Below, one piece after another: positions 6,601 through 12,302 of a stretch of 14,768 nt of DNA (position 1 is the stretch's first letter; the number at the start of each line of letters is the position of its first letter). A program made the position numbers and the translations under genes. This DNA is from an uncultured Planctomycetota bacterium (GTDB lineage Bacteria > Planctomycetota > UBA1135 > UBA2386). The notes beneath the pieces are model-generated. The model had not been told where the DNA came from and searched no databases. It saw nothing but the letters and a program-made list of their open reading frames with translations. The stretch spans positions 1 to 14,768 of the forward strand of contig CAIYFF010000271.1 of NCBI GenBank assembly GCA_903925435.1, read 5' to 3'.

Positions 6601-7635
6601 TCAACGCTCCTTGAGCCGACGCAGCGTCGTGTGCTGGTCTTCGCGATCGGCAAGCTCGCTCACTTCGATGTCGCCGTCCGCGCGCTTCGTGAAGTAGACG
6701 CGCAAGCCCAGCGACGCGCGCATGCTCCACGTGTCCTGCCCGCCGAGTTGCTTCACCTCGAGACCCGGATACGCATGGCCTTCGGTGCAGAACAAGAACA
6801 CCGCCTGCACTGCGCGCTCGACGCTCTTCCGCTCCTTGCCGATGAGCGACTTGTAGAACGACGGCAAGAAGTACGGCACGTAGCAGCGCTTGTCGGGCTC
6901 GGGCTCCGGCGGCGGAGCCTTGCGCTTGCGCCCCTTGGGCAACAACGCTTCGAGCTCTTCGATCTCGGACTCGAGCACGCGGATGCGCGACCGATCCGCA
7001 GCCAGCTGGCGGCGCAACGCATCGTCGGCCACCGTTCGCGCTTCGATCTCGAGCTCCAGGTCGTGCGCGCGGCGCACAAGTTCGCGCTCTGCGTCCGTAG
7101 AAGCCGATGGCGCCACAGCTGGCGCGCGATCGCGCAAGCGCGCAACCTCGGCGCGCAATTGCTGCAGCTCCTCTGCCTGCAGCTCCATCGTGCGACGCAG
7201 CGAGGACTCGCGTTCTGCTGCGCGCTGCCCGGTAGCGCGCGAGCGGTCCAACTCGCCTTGCAGCCGCTTGGATTCCTGCTCCTGGAATCGCAACGCCTGC
7301 GTCGCTTCGGAAGGCTCGGCGGGGCTCGGCTTCGGCTCGTCCGTCGCTGGAGCAGGATGCGCGATCCCTTCCTTCCGCGGCTCGAACAGCAGCTCTACCA
7401 CGCGATCGAGATCCTTCGGCTCCTTGCACTCCGCGAGCGCAGGAGCGAGCGCGCTGGCGGGAGCCTTCTCGACGCGAAACCCCTTGGGCGCGACGTTGAT
7501 CTCGAGCGCGACCGCGCGCAATCGTTCGAGCGGAACCGTGACTTCGAGCAACAACGAGAGCGGCAGCTGCCCGCGCTCACGCAGCGCGCGGTCGCTCAAT
7601 CGTCGCGTTCGCAGGTCCTCGGATCGGTCGCCCAT
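6601..7635 (-). CDS. Coiled-coil protein with C-terminal RelE/ParE-like domain (344 aa)
   Basis: I do not recognise this as a named gene. Residues about 15-85 form a small mixed domain (LPLSLLLEVTVPLERLRAVA, 24-43). A Pro/Ala-rich linker follows (90-110), then a long charged coiled coil at about 110-232 (for example ELQAEELQQLRAEVARLRDR), a basic Lys/Arg patch and PPPEPEP linker (234-248), and a compact C-terminal domain at 250-344. That domain follows the RelE/ParE toxin-fold pattern: FYKSLIGKERKSVERAV helices, HAYPGLEVKQLGG, DTWSMRASLGLRVYF (301-315), and DGDIEVSELADREDQH (320-335). No antitoxin gene lies beside it, so a domesticated nuclease-like or ribosome-binding domain seems more likely than a classic toxin. 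I chose the ATG at 7635; an in-frame TTG lies at 7656. Neither has a clear ribosome site. It abuts aat. Confidence 0.75.
   Translation of the reverse strand: MGDRSEDLRTRRLSDRALRERGQLPLSLLLEVTVPLERLRAVALEINVAPKGFRVEKAPASALAPALAECKEPKDLDRVVELLFEPRKEGIAHPAPATDEPKPSPAEPSEATQALRFQEQESKRLQGELDRSRATGQRAAERESSLRRTMELQAEELQQLRAEVARLRDRAPAVAPSASTDAERELVRRAHDLELEIEARTVADDALRRQLAADRSRIRVLESEIEELEALLPKGRKRKAPPPEPEPDKRCYVPYFLPSFYKSLIGKERKSVERAVQAVFLFCTEGHAYPGLEVKQLGGQDTWSMRASLGLRVYFTKRADGDIEVSELADREDQHTTLRRLKER
6607..6612 (-). promoter_or_regulatory. Ribosome binding site for aat
   Basis: On the minus strand AAGGAG is followed by CGTTGA and then GTG at 6600. The site lies within the last codons of the upstream coiled-coil protein gene. 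It decides the start: it favours the GTG at 6600 (or the adjacent GTG at 6597) over the in-frame ATG at 6564. Confidence 0.6.
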
Positions 7636-7644
7636 CGCGCAGCG

Positions 7645-7673
7645 ATGATGGCGCAAGCGAGACGGTTTGTCAG
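7645..7673 (-). promoter_or_regulatory. Candidate sigma-70-type promoter for the coiled-coil protein and aat
   Basis: On the minus strand CTGACA (7673-7668, 5 of 6 matches to TTGACA) is followed after 17 nt by CATCAT (7650-7645, 4 of 6 matches to TATAAT). Transcription would start about 7638, only a few bases before the ATG at 7635, giving a nearly leaderless message. This fits the missing Shine-Dalgarno sequence. It overlaps the last codons of the lipoprotein gene and would split the minus-strand block in two. Confidence 0.35.
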
Positions 7674-8128
7674 CCGCGTGGCGCGTGCGGATAGATCCAC
7701 TCGACCGGATAGTCGGTCCACTGCTGCTGGATCAGGTCGTACTCGGCCTCGATGCGCTCGCGCTCTTCTGGCGTCAAGGTCGCGTCTTCCTGCCACCAGC
7801 GCCACACGCCCCATTCGACGAGGTCGACCGGCGCGGCGATCAGGATGCCGGCCTGCATGAGCACGAACGACGGGAACAAGAAGATCGACAGCGGGTCGCG
7901 CGTGACGGTGCTCTGGCTCGCATACACGCCATACGTGACGGGCAACGCGACGACGTCGATCGGGATGCCGACGATGAACCCGAGGATGCCGCCGAGAGTG
8001 GCCGGGGCGCGCGTGAACGCCGTGCGCCCCGACTTCGCCGAGACCAACTCGTCGGAGTAGCGAACGATCGGCGTGCAGCCGCCGAACACGGCTGAGGCCA
8101 CGATCAGAGCCGCGGCCCTGGGCTTCAC
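7670..8128 (-). CDS. Small predicted lipoprotein, function unknown (152 aa)
   Basis: Starting at GTG 8128 the protein begins with a short lipoprotein signal peptide (MKPRAAALIVASAVFGGC) with the lipobox FGGC and acylated Cys18. It would be anchored to a membrane and face the periplasm. The body has two hydrophobic stretches: ATLGGILGFIVGIPIDVVAL (about 43-62) and LSIFLFPSFVLMQAGILIAA (about 80-99). An acidic amphipathic tail follows (about 113-136) with a Trp-rich end. The pattern of hydrophobic PIDVVALP and APVDLVEW segments loosely recalls YceK-type small lipoproteins, but I would not assign that family. The start overlaps the upstream stop as GTGA, with AAGGA nine bases before it, so translation is probably coupled to the PilO/GspM-like gene. 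A longer ORF from 8188 exists but would bury the signal peptide. Confidence 0.75.
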   Translation of the reverse strand: MKPRAAALIVASAVFGGCTPIVRYSDELVSAKSGRTAFTRAPATLGGILGFIVGIPIDVVALPVTYGVYASQSTVTRDPLSIFLFPSFVLMQAGILIAAPVDLVEWGVWRWWQEDATLTPEERERIEAEYDLIQQQWTDYPVEWIYPHAPRG

Positions 8129-8772
8129 CGCTTCTCGTCCTTCTTGCGGGGCTCGCGCCGTGCGAACTCCATCTTGCTCACAACCCACTCATCGGTGAGC
8201 TCCGCCGGCGGCGTCATCTGCTGCGTGACGAGCTTGCTGACCGTCGCGTTGGTGATCTTGAGAGAGTAGAGCTTCCAGATCGAAGGCAGCGGCGCGCTTT
8301 CCGCGCTGCGCGCGCTCGACTCGCAGTTGAAGAGCACTGCGAAGAGGAAGTCGCGCATGAAGGTGAACTCCTTCCCTCCGCGCGGCATCCAGTCGATCTT
8401 GACGACGATGTCCTTGGCAGCCTGCTTCTGGCCCGTCGTCACGTTCTCTTCGCGCGGCGGGCTGATGTTGAACTGGTTCTTCTCCAGCTGGCCTGCGACC
8501 GCCGAGCGGAAGATCTGCGCATCGAAGTAGGTCGACGAGTTGCCGGTCTGGTTCGACGTGCTCGCGCGGTTCTCTTCGACGGTGCGCAGCTGCTTCTGCA
8601 ACTTGCCGATCTCTTCGAGCAATCCATCAGGCTTGGTCGCCTCGGTCAGCGCGCGCTCCGCGGCCTCGATCGAAGCGCGGGTGGTCTTGATCCACCAACC
8701 GACCGCGGGCAACAGCAACAGCGAAGCAACGATGACGACCTTGTAGAGGTCTAGTTTGGCGAGCTGCTTCAT
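8125..8772 (-). CDS. PilO/GspM-like one-pass inner-membrane protein (215 aa)
   Basis: A short cytoplasmic start (MKQLAKLDLYK) leads into one membrane segment (about residues 11-27, VVIVASLLLLPAVGWWI). A coiled coil at about 31-67 comes next, then a mixed alpha/beta domain of about 130 residues (80-205), which ends in a very basic tail (ARREPRKKDEKR). This is the layout of PilO and GspM, which pair with PilN or GspL on the periplasmic side of the inner membrane in type IV pilus and type II secretion machines. Sequence conservation in these families is low, so the call rests on topology and on the position directly after a PilM/GspL-like gene. The ATG at 8772 overlaps the upstream stop as ATGA and has GGAG seven bases before it, so the two proteins are probably made together. 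It could also be a part specific to this cassette. Confidence 0.6.
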   Translation of the reverse strand: MKQLAKLDLYKVVIVASLLLLPAVGWWIKTTRASIEAAERALTEATKPDGLLEEIGKLQKQLRTVEENRASTSNQTGNSSTYFDAQIFRSAVAGQLEKNQFNISPPREENVTTGQKQAAKDIVVKIDWMPRGGKEFTFMRDFLFAVLFNCESSARSAESAPLPSIWKLYSLKITNATVSKLVTQQMTPPAELTDEWVVSKMEFARREPRKKDEKR

Positions 8773-10736
8773 TGGCCGACTCCGAAGGGTTGGAACGACT
8801 CGCGGACGTGGAGCTTGAGGTCGTAGTAGGAACCTGAGACCCCCTTCTCCGCGCCATCGCGGAACGGCAGGTCGCCGCCGATGCTCTCTTCGACCTTCTG
8901 GAACGGCGAGTCCGGGTTCTTGCACTCGTCGTCGAACATCTGCCGCAGCGCTGCGTTGCGATCGCGGAAGTCGTCGCCGCGGAACGCGAAGCGGCACTGC
9001 AGGAATCGACCGCTCACATCGCGGCCCGGGGTCGCGCGCATGCTGAGCTCAAGCGTGCACAGCAGGTACTTGCCGAGCGCGCCTTCGCTCTTGTGCAGCA
9101 CTTCGAAGAAGCGCTCCATCACGGCGAGGCCAGACTCCAGCGAGACCTCTTCGTAGATGCCCGACTCCTTCTGCTTCAGCTCCAGCGCGCGCCGCAGGCG
9201 ATCGCGGATGAACTTGATGCGCTCCGCGACGGGCTTCGCCATCACGTCCGCGAGCAGTTCCTTGTAGCCGTAGTTGCGGCTGCCTTCTTGGAACTTGAAG
9301 TAGCGGTCGTCGGTCAGCGTGCCGAGTCGCAGCACTGGATTGACCTGGCCGTAGAACTTCGGCTTCTTGGGGTCCGCTTCCTTGCCTTGGTAGGTAAGGC
9401 CGATGCGGTATTCGAGGTTCTCGAGTTGGCGCGACATGCGCACGCCGAACACCACCGCCGCAAACAGCGCGACCATGCACGCGATCGCGAGCGGGAACTT
9501 CACGCGGTCGAAGCCGCGCGTGAACGCCAGGTCCTCGCGACGGAAGTCGTAGCCGACAGGGCCGCCGAGGTTGGCGAGCGCAAGGCCGACCGCGACCGCG
9601 ATGCTGGAGCCAAATCGCTCGGCATCTTCGGGCGACAGCGAGTGCTTGAGCTTTGGATCGCCGAGCACGTCGAGCGTCTTCGGCGCGATGCCGAACAAGT
9701 CCTCGAGCATCGCGGCAACCCCTTCCAGGCGACTCGCGCCGCCGGTGACCCACAAGTTGCGCACGTCGCCAGCGCGGCCCGTCGAGGCGAGGAATCGCAC
9801 CAACTCGCGGTGCAATCGCTGCACGAACGCAACGCGCTCTTGCTCGACGTCGGCGTGCGCGATGACGACTTGGCGCATCACGGCCGCGGCAGGCGCTACG
9901 GCATCCGCCTCAGCCTCAACCTCGCCAACGGCAGCGGCCGGTTGCTCCGCGACTTCGGCTTGGAAGTCCGTCTTGCCTTCGAGGCACGCGCGCACCGCAT
10001 TGCGCGCAACCTCGAGCGACAGCCCATGCGAACGCACGAGCGCGTCGACGATGCCCGCATCGCCAAGGCGCATCGAGCGCATGTCGAGCAGCCGCGAGCC
10101 CTCGACCAACAGGATGCGCGTGCTGCGCGCCCCAAGGTCGAGCACTGCCGTCACTGGCTCGCGCTTGCCGAGGTCGAGCACGGCGCCGCCTTCTGCGTCC
10201 GCCGGCTGTCCAACCGCTGCCTGGAACGCTCCGCACCAGTCCGCGACGCGGAACAGCGCCATGGTGTCGAGGTCGACTTGCTGCGGTTCCACCTTGGCGC
10301 GTTCGAGCGCCGAGAGCGTCGTGCGCAGCCCTTGCTTGGGCACTGCCGCCACGATCACGCGCGAGCCATCCGCGACGCCGCCCACCTCGTGGAAGTCGAC
10401 GACCATCTCGTCGACCGCGTGGCTGTGGATCGCGCTCTCGACTTCCGACTTGATGACCTTGCGGATCGCCTCCGCGCCCTTGAACGGCACGTCGATCGTT
10501 CGCAGCACGGCTTCGCGGCAGGCTTGGCCCAGCACGACTTCGCCGATCATCTTGGCGCCATTCAGCATGCCGCCCGCGAGCTCGGCGAGCGCAGTTGCGC
10601 GCGCCTCTTCGCCAGCGGGGTCATCCGCCAAGCGCTCGGAGCTGCACGCCAACAGGCGCACCTTCTTGTAGTTGCCTTCGAGCTCGACCGCTTTGATCGA
10701 GTAGTCGCCGGCGTCGATTCCAACCGTCCTCACCAT
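8769..10736 (-). CDS. PilM/GspL-like actin-fold protein fused to a membrane and extracytoplasmic half (655 aa)
   Basis: The first ~400 residues follow PilM, the actin-like cytoplasmic ring protein of type IV pilus systems: VGIDAGDYSIKAVEL (5-19) with the phosphate-1 Asp8 and Gly10, VDFHEVGG (113-120), VIVAAVPKQGLRTTLSALE (127-145), a second phosphate loop AVLDLGARSTRILLVEG (197-213), and the adenosine-side NLWVTGGASRLEGV (327-340). An Ala/Glu-rich loop at about 258-290 looks flexible. One membrane segment follows at about 412-433, then a ~220-residue outside part that takes the place of PilN or the GspL periplasmic domain. The fused order (PilM then PilN-like in one chain) resembles GspL, but GspL is about 400 residues, so this is much longer. 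The ATG at 10736 has AAGGTG four bases upstream. It overlaps the PilO/GspM-like gene by 4 bp and starts 3 nt after the CpxP-like stop. Confidence 0.75.
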   Translation of the reverse strand: MVRTVGIDAGDYSIKAVELEGNYKKVRLLACSSERLADDPAGEEARATALAELAGGMLNGAKMIGEVVLGQACREAVLRTIDVPFKGAEAIRKVIKSEVESAIHSHAVDEMVVDFHEVGGVADGSRVIVAAVPKQGLRTTLSALERAKVEPQQVDLDTMALFRVADWCGAFQAAVGQPADAEGGAVLDLGKREPVTAVLDLGARSTRILLVEGSRLLDMRSMRLGDAGIVDALVRSHGLSLEVARNAVRACLEGKTDFQAEVAEQPAAAVGEVEAEADAVAPAAAVMRQVVIAHADVEQERVAFVQRLHRELVRFLASTGRAGDVRNLWVTGGASRLEGVAAMLEDLFGIAPKTLDVLGDPKLKHSLSPEDAERFGSSIAVAVGLALANLGGPVGYDFRREDLAFTRGFDRVKFPLAIACMVALFAAVVFGVRMSRQLENLEYRIGLTYQGKEADPKKPKFYGQVNPVLRLGTLTDDRYFKFQEGSRNYGYKELLADVMAKPVAERIKFIRDRLRRALELKQKESGIYEEVSLESGLAVMERFFEVLHKSEGALGKYLLCTLELSMRATPGRDVSGRFLQCRFAFRGDDFRDRNAALRQMFDDECKNPDSPFQKVEESIGGDLPFRDGAEKGVSGSYYDLKLHVRESFQPFGVGQ

Positions 10737-10739
10737 GCG

Positions 10740-11135
10740 TCACCTTGCCGAACCATCGGTCCGGCTCCTGTCTTCGAATCGTCTGCGCTGCTCGTCATCC
10801 AACAGCTCCCGAATGCGCTCGCTCTGGCGACGGCGCGCTGCCGTCATCTCGGCGCGAAGGCTCTCGGGAAGCTGGTCGAAGTCGGCGTGCCGGAACACCT
10901 GGAGCTGCTCGTCGCGATACCGCTGCATGACGACGCGCAAAGACTGCTGCTGGCGGCCCGTCAGACCGAAGTCCTGCGCCATCTGCTGCACGTAGTGCGC
11001 GTCCGGATCCCCTGCGACATCCTCGCTGCGGCCGGCAACCGCTGTGCTCAGGATGGTCGCGCCGAGGAACATTCCGGCGAGACAGCATCCCACGGCGCAC
11101 GAGAGAATCCAGAGTCGCGCCGGGTTCCGTTCCAC
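10740..11135 (-). CDS. One-pass membrane protein with CpxP/Spy-like helical domain (131 aa)
   Basis: From GTG 11135 the chain has a membrane segment at residues 9-34 (LWILSCAVGCCLAGMFLGAT), and then an all-helical extracytoplasmic part. The latter matches the pattern of periplasmic stress-sensor chaperones such as CpxP, Spy and ZraP: a first helix FGLTGRQQQSLRVVMQRYRDEQ (56-77), a charged middle, and a last helix ending in IRELLDDEQRRRFED (108-122). In that family LTxxQ-type repeats shape a helical hairpin that binds unfolded proteins or metal. The long Arg-rich tail is soluble. The start lies 4 nt after the anti-sigma stop; a TTG start at 11198 would overlap that gene by 59 nt. Placed between an anti-sigma gene and secretion-like genes, it may tune the envelope stress response. 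The family call comes from pattern only. Confidence 0.65.
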   Translation of the reverse strand: MERNPARLWILSCAVGCCLAGMFLGATILSTAVAGRSEDVAGDPDAHYVQQMAQDFGLTGRQQQSLRVVMQRYRDEQLQVFRHADFDQLPESLRAEMTAARRRQSERIRELLDDEQRRRFEDRSRTDGSAR

Positions 11136-11139
11136 GTCG

Positions 11140-11595
11140 TCACTTGCCTTGGGCGTCCGTCGCGCGCGCGCGGATGCGAGCGTCGAGATCATCGACAATG
11201 CGTTGCGCCTCGTCGGGCGCGGCCTGCAGCGAGCTGGCCCCGCCAGCGAACGTCAGCGCGCCTTGCCAGAGCATCGCTGCCGCGAACACCGCGGCGGCAA
11301 CCCACAGGATCCGCTTGCACAGCCGAACAACCTCGACTCCGGCGTCCTGTTCGGGCTCCGGCAGACGACGCGACGCGGCGAGAACGCGGTCGGCAAAACC
11401 TGCGCGGGGCGAGAACGCAACGTCGGCGCTCGCTCGCACCGAACGTCGCAGTTCGTTGCGCTGCTGAAGCCCAGCCCGCAGCGCAGGCTCCGCCGCGAGG
11501 CGAGTGCGCAGCGCGTCGAGAGCAGGGCCTTCGAGCGCGCCATCGACGTAGCGATCGAGGAGCTGCAGGTCGCGATCAGCAAGTGGCGCAGTCAT
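11140..11595 (-). CDS. Putative anti-sigma factor, one-pass membrane protein (151 aa)
   Basis: The first ~50 residues look like an anti-sigma domain: LLDRYVDGALEGPALDALRTRLAAEPALRAGLQQRNELR (12-50), the helix pattern that usually wraps an ECF sigma factor. A membrane segment follows at about 95-115 (ILWVAAAVFAAAMLWQGAL), then a short outside tail of about 35 residues. The HxxxCxxC zinc motif found in many anti-sigma factors is absent; the only Cys is residue 93, next to the membrane. The ATG at 11595 overlaps the sigma factor's stop as ATGA and has GGAGGA five bases upstream, a very strong ribosome site. This gene order, sigma then one-pass inhibitor, is the usual arrangement for an ECF sigma factor and its partner, with signal-driven cleavage or rearrangement freeing the sigma. 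Partnership is inferred from adjacency. Confidence 0.8.
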   Translation of the reverse strand: MTAPLADRDLQLLDRYVDGALEGPALDALRTRLAAEPALRAGLQQRNELRRSVRASADVAFSPRAGFADRVLAASRRLPEPEQDAGVEVVRLCKRILWVAAAVFAAAMLWQGALTFAGGASSLQAAPDEAQRIVDDLDARIRARATDAQGK

Positions 11596-12182
11596 TGGTC
11601 TCCTCCGCGGGAAGGCGCGTGTTCTGGATGAAGGCGTTCGAGCATCTCCTTGAAGCGCTGGCGGGCGCGGAACAACCGCGACTCCACCGTGCCGAGCTGG
11701 ATGCCGAGCACGCCGGCGATGTCCGTGTAGCTGAGGTCCTCGTATTCGCGCAGCAGCAGGATGGTCCGGTACTTCTCGGGCATCCGGTCGAGGATCTTGC
11801 GCGCCACTTCGGCGAGCTCGCGCTGGATCAGCGGGGTGCTCACGTCCTGCTGCTCGCTGCGCGGAGTGCCCGCATCGAGCACCGCGTCATCCTCGACAAG
11901 CTGCAGGCGGCGGCGCGACCGGCGCGCGAGGTGGTCCGTCGCGGTGTTGACCGCGATGCGATAGAGCCACGTGTAGAACTGCGAGTCGTGCTGGAAGGTG
12001 TGCAGCTTGCGGAACACCTTCAGGAAGACCTCCTGCGCCAGGTCCTCGCACTCCAGCGCGTCGCGCGTGTAGCGCGACAGCAAGCGGAAGATGCGGTCTT
12101 GGTAGCGACCCATGAGCTCGGCAAACGCCGACTCGCTGCCGCCCAAGATGGCGGCGATCAGTTCGGGGTCACTGGAAGGCAC
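11592..12182 (-). CDS. RpoE-like ECF sigma factor
   Basis: A standard two-domain ECF sigma factor of about 196 residues. Region 2 spans about 16-90: SAFAELMGRYQDRIFRLLSR (18-37), ECEDLAQEVFLKVFRKL (44-60) and the -10-binding FYTWLYRIAVNTATDHLARR (69-88). Region 4 spans about 127-182: LDRMPEKYRTILLLREYEDL (131-150), SYTDIAGVLGIQLGTVESRLFRARQR (151-176, in two parts) as the helix-turn-helix that reads -35. The start is uncertain. I chose GTG at 12182 because it leaves the usual short lead before DPELI. GTG at 12203 and TTG at 12272 are also in frame, and the TTG has GGAGG six bases upstream, but its 30 extra residues look like untranslated leader. It is the first gene of the tight block and probably drives its own operon, held by the next protein. 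Confidence 0.9.
   Translation of the reverse strand: MPSSDPELIAAILGGSESAFAELMGRYQDRIFRLLSRYTRDALECEDLAQEVFLKVFRKLHTFQHDSQFYTWLYRIAVNTATDHLARRSRRRLQLVEDDAVLDAGTPRSEQQDVSTPLIQRELAEVARKILDRMPEKYRTILLLREYEDLSYTDIAGVLGIQLGTVESRLFRARQRFKEMLERLHPEHAPSRGGDQ
11601..11606 (-). promoter_or_regulatory. Strong ribosome binding site for the anti-sigma-like gene
   Basis: GGAGGA on the minus strand lies five bases before the ATG at 11595, inside the end of the sigma-factor gene. A better site than that of the sigma gene itself would favour more inhibitor than sigma protein. Confidence 0.55.
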
Positions 12183-12302
12183 GGGTTTGGGAAGGGCTCG
12201 CACAGGGCCACTTGGAGGGCGATGTCGGCGGAATCTTCCCGCCGGGGCAATTGCTCCCAGATTGCCGCCCAAAGGCGGCCTCCCACCCTCCCATGCGATG
12301 GC
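12183..12302 (-). promoter_or_regulatory. Leader between ribBA and the RpoE-like sigma gene, with two hairpins
   Basis: The 120-nt gap between the ribBA stop and the chosen sigma start holds two inverted repeats. GCCGCC (12264-12269) pairs with GGCGGC (12274-12279) around a 4-nt loop, 24 nt downstream of the ribBA stop. CGGCGG (12226-12231) pairs with CCGCCG (12239-12244) around a 7-nt loop. Neither is followed by a T-run on the transcribed strand. The first may be a weak ribBA terminator; the second could shape the sigma leader. No confident -35/-10 pair or ECF-type promoter is visible. Confidence 0.35.

Noticed and set aside
6601..7635. A toxin-antitoxin pair made of the RelE/ParE-like protein and a neighbour
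   Set aside because: Its neighbours are a lipoprotein and aat; neither has an antitoxin-type DNA-binding domain, and the protein is far larger than RelE/ParE toxins.
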